Source: Agelas oroides (lineage: Eukaryota; Porifera; Demospongiae; Agelasida; Agelasidae). From it: a stretch of 64,000 bases of DNA. Where the stretch lies: positions 4,906,085 through 4,970,084 of the forward strand of contig OX422192.1 in NCBI GenBank assembly GCA_949130485.1. Reading direction: 5' to 3'. Shown one piece after another: positions 11,286-21,554 of the stretch. Made by a program: the position numbers and the translations under genes. Positions within the stretch are counted from its first letter, which is position 1; each line of letters opens with the position of its first letter. The notes beneath the pieces are model-generated. The model made no database searches, was not told the origin of the DNA, and saw only the letters and a list, made by a program, of their open reading frames with translations.

Positions 11286-13129
11286 TCAATGGATTTAAGA
11301 AGAATGGCCCTCCATCTCAGTTTTAAAATATTTATGAGCTCTGTCGGTGGTATACAACTTGTTATTCTACAATGCGGGCGGGCGGGTATTACCATTATCA
11401 TGGCGTACGGTAGTACGCCATATGTAGGGATGACCCCGAAAAAAAATGGCGGCCACATTACAAGTGCACAAATGACATGCTCGAAATGTCTGCGTTACAT
11501 TAGTCAACGGCCTCCATGAGCCTTATCAGGCATTATCGAGTGCTTCCATGGGCAACAGGATCGTTAACTTTGCGGAAAAGCATCGCTAAAGTACCAGACC
11601 GGCAAGTCGCTAAAACGGGCAAATCGTCTGTTTTCTGACTTCTTTCTTTCTTTCTTTCTCCACCACGATAGCACGACAACGGCTGAAGCTATTACAATGA
11701 TTCAAACGCGAACAAACAGCATAAATCACTCGGTATTGTACTCAATACTTATTGTTATCGTAGAACTCGAACTATTCTTCAGTGATTCTCAAGCGCTCTG
11801 AACTTAATGCTTAGTGCTATACGCCATTTTGTTAGAATAACATTATTCATAGCATGTACCCCCCCCCCCCGAATATCAACTGAGCACGTGTTCAGTTATA
11901 CGGTGATAAGATGAAGACTGCAACAGCCAAGGCCAGGTGGTATAACGCGAAACATAGAGAGGGAATGTGCATGCTTCCAAGAGAAGTATTCTAAGGTGTG
12001 TATTACTAGAGCTGCTGTAAATGAAAACGTATGTGAGGTCTCCCACACTGAGCACGTGTAGATTGCAAGTGCAGCAGTTTGTACTTCCGTTTGGACTATA
12101 GCTGAAGTCATTCTGTAATCTGGTCAGTTGCTAATCCTATAACTCACCTAGATACGAGGTACTTGATGGTTAAAATAATAGCTGGCAACTTAACACTAGC
12201 TAGCAACTTAGAACACTAGCCACTGATATATTCAATTTTGAACTTTCAAGCTTCAAATTTGCTTGCTATGGTCATTTACAACGAAAATGCATATAGTACA
12301 ATTGTTTTTTCGCCTTCATACGGGCCTAGTTACAGGAAACTAAAGTTCTGAAGTACATGAATCAAGAACGATCGTATCTCGAGAACCACACAACGCATTA
12401 AGACGAGACTTGCACCGTTACGTTGGTAAGGACCTGTGGATTCCAATGATACTAGTATTGTTTGCGTATTGCATAACTGGGGGTGTCCACGGCGAAAACA
12501 TACGTAAATCCACTGTCCGATCATTGATGGAGCAACCCACTCAATTTTCGACAACACCCCTCCGCGCCCAAGGCAGCTATGGGGACGAATATCAGGCGTG
12601 CAGCAGCAAGGTCTTGCAGCTTGCCAACAGTGCTGAAATCTTGCCGAGAGTTGCTTCAGAAAGGGAGCAGGAAGCGGCGTCCGAAAACACATTACTTCAT
12701 CCGATTATCGTATGGTCCGAAATTGTACGTTAATCACCCCTTGCACAAGCGGGGATTGACGATCGAGCTCCATTTTTCAGTCGCCGGATACGGTGGACGC
12801 CACCTTCCTTTCAGTGGCATAACCCAGTATCTGCGTGGCTTAGTATCCGTGTACGAGCGTCCGATTATCGCTGGTGTCCGAACATCGATAACTGATAACT
12901 TCCTCTAGTACCGAGTCAAAGGTGGCTTCATTCAAAAACTTCCACACTAAAGGAGGTGGCTGCAGAAACTGGAGGTTGTTCAGCTCCCGCTCACTTCAAG
13001 TGGATTACTATTGGGTTCACCGAAAAACTCTCTGCAGACTTCATCCCCACAGAGCTCACATACATGTAGTATTGAGTCACAAGACACCATTACAGCAACA
13101 GTGAGTAGCTATAATACTGCAAAAAAATA
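11286..13129. other. Region without a recognisable gene
   Basis: Holds a TTTC microsatellite at 11640-11660 and a C-run at 11867-11876. The segment 11370-11400 (GGGCGGGTATTACCATTAT) recurs inverted at 57062-57090. Overlapping ORFs on both strands at 12330-12908 have moderately high GC but no recognisable domain and overlap antisense, so none is called. Confidence 0.4.
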
Positions 13130-13469
13130 CTTGGTTAAAATGACCACAAGTACATGGTTACTGTGGTTTCAAGGTTCATTGAACAGGTGGGTAGTATGAT
13201 TAATTCCAAACACAATTATCATCCATCAACCCCCTCATAATTCCATCTGGCTTCAAAGAGCTAGTTCATGTGCATCCACCTGCTGGCTATTATCTGCAGA
13301 TGGATGGTATGTATTGACTAGCAGGCAAGTGTCTCTGCTAGCTCTAGTCTTTGAACTTTGATGGATTGTGAGGGAGTTGATTGATGATAATTGTGTTTTG
13401 GTTCTTTAATCACCTGTTCAATGAACCCTGAAACTGCAGTAACCTTCACTCGTGGTCATTTTAACCAAG
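13130..13469. mobile_element. MITE with about 120-bp terminal inverted repeats
   Basis: CTTGGTTAAAATGACCAC at 13130 is matched inverted at 13452-13469. The similarity continues inward through the segment GTTCATTGAACAGGTG to about 13248 and 13358. The loop is about 110 bp. No target duplication is evident and nothing is coded. Confidence 0.7.
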
Positions 13470-13508
13470 CAGTGCAAAGTCTAAATTGGTTTGACACCAC
13501 AGCGTTGG

Positions 13509-13610
13509 GATCTATGGGATTTATAAGCCTGTGTGCAAAGCCTCATAAAATTCATGTGCTTTGCACTTGGGTTTTATGAGGCTTTGCTTGGGCTTCTAAA
13601 CCCCGTAGAT
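13509..13610. mobile_element. 100-bp foldback element
   Basis: An imperfect palindrome: TTTATAAGCC and GCAAAGCCTCATAAAA on the left pair with TTTTATGAGGCTTTGC and GGGCTTCTAAA on the right. It is transcription-neutral repetitive DNA as far as can be seen. Confidence 0.6.
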
Positions 13611-13769
13611 AAAGAAGTTTGATGTTTGGATTTACAATTTCACTTGGAAGCATTTGGAACAACACAGTTCTATGCTTTCATACTTTACAGACCATGCATC
13701 TTCCCCTCGCCTTCCTTTCCCACCTCTCTTCTCTCATTCCATTTCTAAAAATAATTGCAAAACAAACAG

Positions 13770-14410
13770 CAGGAACAGGTCACAAAAAAGTTTCCCGAAT
13801 GAAAACAAGCGCATGTAGGGATGGAACCCTCAAAAACCAGCCAAACAAGATGGGAACGACACCACAACACATTCACACCATCCCTACATCTTGTGCCATT
13901 TTGACAACAAAAAAACTCTCTACATGCACTTAGCCTATTCACACCCACTAAATGAACACGGTACTCAGTACTGCTCACTCCACACCTTTCCACATAAAAG
14001 ACAATCCACATCTGCCACGTTCAGCAGCAATAAAATTTCACAACATAACTTAAAACTCCCAACATACCATACAGATCCAGCACTGCTCACAGTTTCTGCA
14101 TACAAGACAGATTATACCTACCATGCTCAGTAGCAACTATTTTGCAGCCACCCACAACATAACACACTCTCCGTGCACATCAACATGCACTACACACCTA
14201 GCACTACCCTCCTCACCGCCTTCCACAACCGTCCTATGCACACAACTAACAAAACACAAAGCATAGTTGGCAAAATGGCACAAGATGTAGGGATGGTGTG
14301 AATGTGTTGTGGTGTCGTTCCCATCTTGTTTGGCTGGTTTTTGAGGGTTCCATCCCTACATGCGCATGTTTTCAGTCGGAAAACTCAGTTTTCGTGACTT
14401 GTTCTGTATT
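13770..14410. mobile_element. Inverted-repeat element, arms about 130 bp
   Basis: The left arm (about 13770-13915) and right arm (about 14265-14410) are inverted copies. They are near-identical over GCATGTAGGGATGG, AACCCTCAAAAACCAGCC and ATGGGAACGACACCACAAC. The interior (about 350 bp) is rich in CACA and CATAC and has no conserved ORF. The outer edges decay gradually, so the exact termini and target duplication are uncertain. Confidence 0.75.
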
Positions 14411-14580
14411 TATCCATAGCCGGTAGATATTTCTCGCGAAGAACTCAACAAACATGATGCCAGGAGGATCAGCGCTCGTCATATACCATTGTAAGGGTTC
14501 TTTTGGATGCTTTGCAGTAGAGAAACACGTTTGTTGGCGTTGCGTTCGCCGTCCAACGTCGTTAGTGTACGAAAATGGTG
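14408..14580. repeat. Interspersed repeat, related to 56880-57065
   Basis: This segment (TTATCCATAGCCGGTAGATA ... GTTGGCGTTGCGTTC) is an inverted, diverged copy of 57065-56880. It abuts the preceding inverted-repeat element, so it may be part of a larger composite. Confidence 0.6.
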
Positions 14581-14765
14581 ATAAATTCTATCGCAGAAAT
14601 TCCACGCGGGCGGTTAACTATTAACTCAGAGCTGGGGGCTTTATCCTGCGTTGTGGGCGTTTGCAAGACTTGTGAGTGTATCTGTTGGGAGTGTTATATA
14701 TCCAGTGTTGTAAGGGATTTCAAAAATTGTATATCCAATGTTGTGCGTGTTTTGTAAGTTGTGAG

Positions 14766-14930
14766 CATTAACACAGTGCATGCTGTGAGCATTTTCAAGA
14801 GTTGTGAGCATTTTCAACGGTTGTGAGCATTTTCACCAGGCCAGTTGTGAGCATTTTCAAGAGTTGTGAGCATTTTCAAGCGTTGTGAGCATTTTCACCA
14901 GTTATGAGCATTTTGTAGAACTGAGGATTT
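14766..14930. repeat. Short minisatellite, inverse of the 6.8-kb array core
   Basis: About eight copies of GTTGTGAGCATTTTCA(A/C), the reverse complement of the 6806-8066 unit, with the same joint variants (AGAG, ACGG, CCAG). Confidence 0.85.
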
Positions 14931-16837
14931 TCTGACCACTTGTGAGCAATACTCAGCGTTGTAAACATTTACCGATATTGTGAGCATGAAGTACATAATA
15001 GAATAGCCAGTGTTTGTCGCGTGCCAATTTACGACAGCCTTCTAATATATAACATATGCAAATATGGCCTAGCATCAATATAGGCAGTACAATAGCTATA
15101 TGCTGGAACAGAAATGCTCACAAAATGTACACTCCTATTTTCTCGTTCGCAAATCGCCGATCACTTGGCGTATGTAGGGGGGTTTCCGAGGTTTCTGGAA
15201 ACTACTCAGGCCCGTCAGTTCAGCAGCACGCAATGTACTGTAGTCTCATTCCCGGCTGCACGCAACACTCAGTTTCCGTGTACATTGTGCAAAGTTTGCG
15301 ACGAACGCATGTTTCGGACGCTGCATGGGGGCGCTGAGGCATACTCATGTAAAACAGTCATTCTTCTAGATATGCCACTGTGAACGAACTCCACTAATGT
15401 CCTCAGTAGTCACTGATTTGCCTTTGTGTGGCTGGCCTATAGTGGGAACAAATTTTTCAGAGTGAGTCCAAATATTTCATAAAAAAATATTTTTCAGGGG
15501 GAACCAATTTTAGAGAGTTTAAATTAAACGTGACAGGACATCATTCCCAGAGAGATCTCATTCCCAGGCCGACTCCGTTTGGTCTGGGAACTAGACCAGT
15601 AGGCCTAGCCTTCACCTGTGCAATATTTGGTTGCTTCCAGTATGCAAATATGGAGGGTAAAGACCTGGGAGGTGTCGTCACGTCTGGTGATGTGATGTAA
15701 TGTCGTAAACATATGGGGGCTGCACCCCTGGTGAAGAATCTCAAGGCCCTTCCTTATAGTGTCTTGTCCATGGACTGGAGACTGGAACGTTCACAACGCT
15801 GTGTCAGTACAGTTTGTTATTCAGTACACTTGGGGCTGATCGATGTAAAGTTTGATCAGGCACCGCCCCCTGTGTGTCTACCCTCTGTCTACGTGACGTC
15901 ACGCATGACAAGATATCCCAGGCCTCCCTGCATATTTACGTACTGGAAGTGACCAAATACTAGTTTCATCTCCAGACCAAATGTTTTGTGTGCACCCTAC
16001 TTTTTGATACTGAAAGTGATCCACTTGGGGTGGTGGGGTCTGGCTTGTGAGACTATATTATCAAGGGCACTGCAAAGTACTAGCACTTTTGGTTTCATCA
16101 TCTCTCAAGTCAGAAATTTTGTCTTTGTACCCACTATAGACCATGTGCAATGCATCATGTACTTAACCACAACATATACGTTATTTGCAACAGGACAACT
16201 GCATCATTCATATAGAGAAAATAAACGAACTCCGTGACACAATCAAGTTTACATACAAAGTTAGTGACAAGTTAGTTAGTTAGTGAGTAGGTATGCAGTA
16301 TTGTGGCATAATCTATGACCGAACGATTGCAGATTTGAACGATGCCGCTGCTCGCCAATTTCCAAATCTGTTCTGCAAGGATCTGTTCTGCAAGTTGTAT
16401 ATTATAGGCTAATACTCACAGTAGTCTAATACTCACGGTAGTCTAATATAGTGTGGGACCATAGAGAATAGAGACTGGCACACTGCCCACCCATTTGCTA
16501 TGCCTATGTGGGTCACTGTTGTTTAGTATGGCTTCCACCATTGTTCCTTTTCCTCACGTGGTATGTTGGTATATAGAGGAGATAATGTCTATTGGTGCTA
16601 GTACACAGTGGTGTGGTAGTTTGGTGTTCTCTATAAGGTTTATGAGAATCTTGCATAAAAGATGAGTTGTTGGTTGAAGACAGCAGTCAGATTGAGAAGT
16701 GATTTCTCTTCTGTTGCAGCTGGAGACAGACGGTCTGATTCCAATTGGAACAGTTAGTGCTTGTTAGGTTGTGTTGTGTGGTCACCCCACCTTCTGGCAC
16801 CCCATCAGACTCAAGAATACATGCATGTTTGCGATAT

Positions 16838-16840
<3 letters not shown>
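14931..16840. other. No gene; contains a degenerate inverted-repeat element at about 15541-15980
   Basis: The 15541-15980 part has inverted partners CATTCCCAGGCC / CCCAGGCCTCCCTGC, TGCAAATATGGAGGG / CTGCATATTTACG and GTCGTCACGTC / GACGTCACGC. This is the layout of the 33373-33773 element in decayed form. The rest shows only short ORFs. Confidence 0.45.

Positions 16841-16915
<75 letters not shown>
16841..16915. repeat. (TG)n microsatellite
   Basis: About 37 uninterrupted TG dinucleotides. Confidence 0.98.
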
Positions 16916-16916
<1 letters not shown>

Positions 16917-17097
16917 GGAGGGGGAGAAGTATTTAGTAGCACAAAAGGTTTAGTGACAATGCTTGGAGGACATTGAGCGCTGTACACTGGACTTCTGACG
17001 GCAAACAGCTGAGGTTAGAAGACTGTTTAGGAATGTTTGACTGGTGTTTATACATAACTCTAGTAGTCCTATTGGTTGCCTTTGCTCAGCATTCATT

Positions 17098-17306
17098 TCT
17101 CCCTTCTTATCCTTTCCCTCTCCTCCTTTCCCTTTCCCTCTCTCCCTCCCTCTCTTTGCTTCCTCCTCCCTCTCTTCCATCCCTCCTTCTCGCTTTCTCC
17201 CTCCTTTCCCTTCTCCCTCTCTCCCTCCTTCCCCTCATCCTCCCTTCCATTTATCCCTCCCCTCCCACTCCCCTCCCCTCCTTCCCTCCTTCCCTCCTCC
17301 CTCCAG
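17098..17306 (+). promoter_or_regulatory. Extended polypyrimidine tract ending in the IMPDH acceptor
   Basis: About 200 bases of almost pure C/T (CCCTCC and CTTTCC units) run straight into CCCTCCAG/GCATGGGG, the acceptor of the first visible IMPDH exon. It is far longer than a normal 10-30 base tract and reads as a microsatellite grown out of a 3' splice site. Polypyrimidine ORFs in this stretch are artefacts. Confidence 0.7.
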
Positions 17307-17456
17307 GCATGGGGTCTCTGAGTGCAATGGAGCAGAATAGTGGCAGTCAACATCGCTACTTCAGTGAGGGAGAGAAGGTCAAGGTGGCATAGGGTGTGTC
17401 TGGCTCCGTGGTGGACAAGGGATCCATATTCCAGCTCATACCTTACCTCCTAGCAG
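17307..17456 (+). CDS. IMPDH: IMPDH exon, flap segment, contains TAG
   Basis: 150 bp; acceptor CCTCCAG, donor GTATGG. It encodes GMGSLSAM through YLLAG. Codon 28 counted from the Met is TAG, whereas the family has Gln (AQG). No other disruption is visible in the exon, and the rest is conserved at the amino-acid level, which argues for a recent change or a base error. Confidence 0.85.
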
Positions 17457-19338
17457 GTATGGGAGGTTATTGTTTTGAGGGTGGTGTATTATCATGACAT
17501 CACAGTACTGTGTTTATATGAGGTGTGTCTGTGTCTCCCACAGGGGTGCAGCACAGCTGTCAGGACATGGGAGCCCGCAGTCTGACCAGCCTCCGCTCCA
17601 TGATGTACAGTGGGGAACTGAGGTTTGAGAAGAGGATAAACTCAGCCATCGTGGAGGGAGGGGTCCACGGATTACACTCGTAAGTAGTCAGTGGGACTTC
17701 ATTAGGGTGGTCTGTCAACTAGCTACCACTATGGTGGGAGTGGTCCTGCACATGTGCAGCCTCATACCCAGACCCTCTGCAAACATTTGTAGCTTGGGGG
17801 GGTTCACTTTACCTCCCATGATTTGATGTTAAAAGTGTGGCTCTTAGAATTGTTATGCTTTACTCACAACTATCCTGTTTTTCATAAGAGGGTTGGCAGG
17901 GGGCACCCCCTTGGATCCCCCAGGCATTAGGCCATGCAAATTGGATTTATTGTTTCTTACCAGTGGCTGCTAGCCTTGTTCCCAGGCCCTCGCCCAACTT
18001 CCCGTCACTTGCAGTACGGTAAAGCCCGCTTCACCGTACTGCAAGCGACGGGAAGCTGGGCGAGGGCCTGGGAACGAGGCTAAGTGGCTGCTTCATTGGA
18101 GACCTGCCACCTCAACAGTTATTATCGCCTTCCAAACCATGACACGCCCAGGTTGCATATCAAGTGTGTATAGCATTCACTAGTTGCCAAGCGCAGAGAA
18201 GTCAAATGTAACAGCAGCTCATGAAACTAGAACTGCCCACATAATTTACACTAACACATTGAGACATTGAGAAGCAGGAGAGCAGTGGTCATGGTAGTGT
18301 CATCATTACACCTTCTCCTCTTCTGTTTCACTTGCAGGAGAGCAGTGGTCATGGTAGTGTCATCATTACACTGTCTCCTCTTCTGTTTCACTTGCAGGAG
18401 AGCAGTGGTCATGGTAGTGTCATCATTAGACTGTCTCCTCTTCTGTTTCACCTGCAGGAGAGCAGTGGTCATGGTAGTGTCATCATTACACTGTCTCCTC
18501 TTCTGTTTCACTTGCAGGAGAGCAGTGGTCATGGTAGTGTCATCATTAGACTGTCTCCTCTTCTGTTTCACTTGCAGGAGAGCAGTGGTGATGATAGTGC
18601 CATCATTGCACTGCATGTCTCCTCTTCTGTTTCACTTGCAGGAGAGCAGTGGTGATGGTAGTGCCATCATTAGACTGTCTCCTCTTCTGTTTCACTTGCA
18701 GGAGAGCAGTGGTGATGGTAGTGCCATCATTAGACTGTCTCCTCTTCTGTTTCACTTGCAGGAGAGCAGTGGTCCTGGTAGTGTCGTCATTAGACTGTCT
18801 CCTCTTCTGTTTCACTTGCAGGAGAGCAGTGGTCCTGGTAGTGTCGTCATTAGACTGTCTCCTCTTCTGTTTCACTTGCAGGAGAGCAGTGGTCCTGGTA
18901 GTGTCGTCATTAGACTGTCTCGTCTTCTGTTTCACTTGCAGGAGAGCAGTGGTCCTGGTAGTGTCGTCATTAGACTGTCTCGTCTTCTGTTTCACTTGCA
19001 GGAGAGCAGTGGTCCTGGTAGTGTCATCATTAGACTGTCTCGTCTTCTGTTTCACTTGCAGGAGAGCAGTGGTCCTGGTAGTGTCATCATTAGACTGTCT
19101 CCTCTTCTGTTTCACTTGCAGGAGAGCAGTGGTCCTGGTAGTGTCATCATTACACTGTCTCCTCTTCTGTTTCACTTGCAGGAGAGCAGTGGTCATGGTA
19201 GTGTCATCATTACACTGTCTCCTCTTCTGTTTCACTTGCAGGAGAGCAGTGGTCATGGTAGTGTCATCATTACACTGTCTCCTCTTCTGTTTCACTTGCA
19301 GGTATGAGGACTGTTCTAGGACCAACCGACAGTCATAG
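17307..19338 (+). CDS. IMPDH: Inosine-5'-monophosphate dehydrogenase, last three exons (one in-frame TAG)
   Basis: IMPDH oxidises IMP to XMP with NAD+, the committed cytosolic step of GMP synthesis. Exons 17307-17456, 17544-17679 and 19302-19338 join in phase to give about 106 codons. They align without gaps to the end of animal [14 protein letters not shown], then [62 protein letters not shown] and [15 protein letters not shown] is the family's potassium-site segment near the C-terminus. Two oddities stand out. The codon matching human IMPDH2 Gln441 is TAG (17390-17392), and the usual C-terminal KRLF is replaced by DCSRTNRQS. The preceding exons (flap arginine, catalytic cysteine, barrel, CBS pair) are not recognisable within the 17 kb upstream. 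The piece may therefore be a duplicated gene tail or pseudogene, or the upstream introns may be very long. Confidence 0.85.
17544..17679 (+). CDS. IMPDH: IMPDH exon with QHSCQDMGA and EGGVHG
   Basis: 136 bp; acceptor CCCACAG, donor GTAAGT. It continues in phase from the previous exon after an 87-bp intron. The conserved [11 protein letters not shown] and VEGGVHG blocks make this the safest part of the identification. Confidence 0.9.
17971..18082. mobile_element. 112-bp foldback element with exact 9-bp target duplication
   Basis: A nearly perfect palindrome from TAGCCTTGTTCCCAGGCC to its complement ending GGAACGAGGCTA. It is flanked on both sides by AGTGGCTGC (17962-17970 and 18083-18091). 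It lies in the last IMPDH intron. The 9-bp duplication points to the Mutator-like superfamily; no transposase is present. Confidence 0.9.
18278..19301 (+). repeat. 60-bp minisatellite, each unit ending in a 3' splice site
   Basis: Seventeen units, sixteen of 60 bp and one of 64 bp (18578-18641, with four extra bases in GCACTGCATGTC). Every unit ends with CTCTTCTGTTTCACTTGCAG, a strong polypyrimidine tract plus CAG, except that the first unit is preceded by a poor tract. The last unit's CAG is the acceptor of the terminal IMPDH exon (19302). Internal variants (CATGGTAGTGTCATC, GATGGTAGTGCCATC, CCTGGTAGTGTCGTC) are arranged in neighbouring blocks, a sign of stepwise local duplication. Because 60 is divisible by three, long ORFs appear in several frames on both strands; these are not independent genes. 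Confidence 0.97.
19302..19338 (+). CDS. IMPDH: IMPDH terminal exon ([11 protein letters not shown], stop)
   Basis: It starts after the last CACTTGCAG and completes the split Ser codon (TC+G). The family has SYEKRLF here; only Ser-Tyr-Glu is kept. The new ending lacks the hydrophobic final residues of the normal C-terminus. Confidence 0.65.
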
Positions 19339-19464
19339 ATTAGGTTTTTGTATTTCATTGTTTATCATTTTTGAACCCATTGCACACACAACCTTGTTTA
19401 GATGTTTGTCAACCTTCTGAGGTTCTGATGCACAGTCAGAGGGTCTGCAGGGCTTAGAAACCAG

Positions 19465-19553
19465 TAGCCTCATTCCCAAACCACTCCCAGATTTTATCTT
19501 GTATAATTATAGCCATTCTGGTACATTCTGGGAGTGGCCGGGTAACAAGAATA
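19465..19553. mobile_element. 89-bp foldback element, diverged
   Basis: Left end TAGCCTCATTCCCAAACC, right end GGCCGGGTAACAAGAATA. Flanks AGAAACCAG and AGTAACCAG match at 8 of 9 positions, as expected for an older 9-bp duplication. Confidence 0.75.
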
Positions 19554-20324
19554 AGTAACCAGAGCACCCTTGACAGTTAGGGCTAGCTCATTGCAGGTTT
19601 GGTTGAAGGATCGCCCTCTCCCCATGAGACAATATCAATATCATTGTTGAACTACTGCATACACTGATTCCAAGGGACTTGTAATCTGCATGGGACCAGG
19701 GCCTGGGCTATAGTATTCTCAAGCATGGGGAGGATACCACAGAGGGCCAATGTTTTCTAAATCATAGTGTTGCACATATGTTTGCCTGTAAGGCCATGTC
19801 AATTTGATGTTTAATTTCACATGCAGGTACAGGAGGTAATTTTTTTGCTAAAGAAATGTGGGCATGGCTCAATCAAACCATAACATCATTAGTTGCAGCT
19901 AGCTACAGCATGTGTTGTTGCAGTTCAGCTCATCAATGTAACAGGCTGGTGTTCTGTACTGCAAGACCACAAATTAAAGAGGGGACAAGTGCCACATCAA
20001 ACATAAAAACATCCAGTGCAGGATGTAGTTAACTCGTGCTATAGCCAGCATCTGGGTGTCTGCCAACCCTAATTGACTTCAGTTACTGCACTTGTGGGTT
20101 TATACGATATTCATGCATACATTTAAATTATCCGGGTCACTCTGCACAACTGTCCTACTTGTGAAACAAAACATCAAGTTGGTATGGCCTAAAAATGTGA
20201 CACATGGATTGTCCCAATATATATTACACTGTATCTTACACCAAGAGTGCATAACAACGGGTGGCTTGAGTAAGAGCATGTAACTCGGTAAAATTTGAAA
20301 CCGGTTGGAATTTACCGCCAATAC
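19554..20324. other. No gene recognised
   Basis: 3' flank of the IMPDH tail; short ORFs only. Confidence 0.5.
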
Positions 20325-20374
20325 TAGCCTCGTTCCCAACCCTCTGATTCTTCGAGCACCTGGGAACGAGGCTA
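20325..20374. mobile_element. 50-bp foldback element
   Basis: TAGCCTCGTTCCCAACCC ... TGGGAACGAGGCTA. Flanks CGCCAATAC and CACCAGTAC match at 7 of 9 positions. Confidence 0.7.
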
Positions 20375-20664
20375 CACCAGTACTAAAAATAGTTACACGT
20401 ACTGGGCATGATGCGTAGACGTAAGGCATTGTTGCTAAGCACAGACTGGGTGTTTTATTTTCAGTACGGTTCAATAATTTTGACTGGACTACGGGCTTCT
20501 ATTGGAGTTACACACTCTTACTCAAGCCGCCTGTTCTTATGTGCTGTTGTATGTGAATTGAATTAATCATACAATGTACATGTTGCCGGCCTTCAGATTG
20601 ATCACAGAAAGTCACAGCAACATGGAGTAGACAAATTCGGCTATTCCACAATATAGGCAAACAT

Positions 20665-21216
20665 CCCCTGTGGATGAACCTTAATTTACGTCTAAGGGGG
20701 TTGTAGTCAAGTTAGTATGTCTGGGGGAAGGGGGGAAGGCGGTAAAAGCAAAAAACAAACAAAAAAAATTATTGTGTCCTGGGGGTAAAAATTAATTGCA
20801 TCCAGGTGGTTCAAAATTGAGTCACAGAGGTTGCTGTGCTAAGGTAGTTGAGCATTTTCTTTCTTGTGAGGCGAGTAAGAAATTGCTGAAACTCTGGGAA
20901 TTACCATTTATATATTGCAGGTAAGCAGTTACAGTAAAGCAATCCCTCATAATTTCAGTTTTATGAAGCTTGGTCCAAATAATGTATAAAACAGGTTTGG
21001 TAGTGATTGAAAGTTCTGCACGAATATACCTTAGGGGGAGGGGGGTAAAAAGCAACAAACAAAAACAAAAAAAATAATGGTGTCCTGGGGGTAAAAATGC
21101 CCAAAGTAATTGCATCCAGGAGGTTCAATAGCCTGCTTTGGTTGTGTCCAAGGGAGGTTATGCTACTAATTTTTGTTGTCTAAGGGGAGGAATGAAATCT
21201 GTTCATCCACAGGGGG
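20665..21216. mobile_element. MITE-like element with 15-bp inverted ends and an internal duplication
   Basis: CCCCTGTGGATGAAC at 20665 is repeated inverted at about 21201-21215. Inside, a block with GTGTCCTGGGGGTAAAAA and ATTGCATCCAGG occurs twice (about 20700-20820 and 21030-21130). No target duplication or coding capacity is seen. Confidence 0.6.
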
Positions 21217-21554
21217 TGAACGCTTATTAAATGGGAACAGCCCATTTCAGCTTGGATCAACAATTTATGCAAATTGTCCAACCCTCTGAAAGGGAGCCTA
21301 AGGTACGCAGTTCTCCCAGGTTTGGCTTTGTGAGACCAAAAACAAGTTTCAAGTATTCATGCCTGCATTCCTGTCCTTCTATTATAGTCTACACACCTCC
21401 CTCCAAAGCAATTATCCTGTAGCAGGAAACTGAGTTATGAAGAGGTGAGGACAATGAAACATGCCCGTGCAAAGGCATTTAGTGATGTATAGACCCATTG
21501 CAGCTGACGTCATACGGGCGTGCACGTGATGCCATCCGCCGTTGGTGTCTATTG

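Noticed and set aside
12330-12908. Overlapping ORFs of 107-120 codons on both strands
   Set aside because: Antisense overlap, no recognised domain, no splice context; could be decayed mobile DNA.
16973-17392. 139-codon plus ORF spanning the pyrimidine tract into IMPDH
   Set aside because: Reads through an intron tract; only the part after 17307 is coding, and in the IMPDH frame.
18251-19358. Minus-strand ORFs (121 and 251 codons) over the 60-bp array
   Set aside because: Consequence of a repeat length divisible by three; no conserved domain and opposite to the IMPDH transcript.
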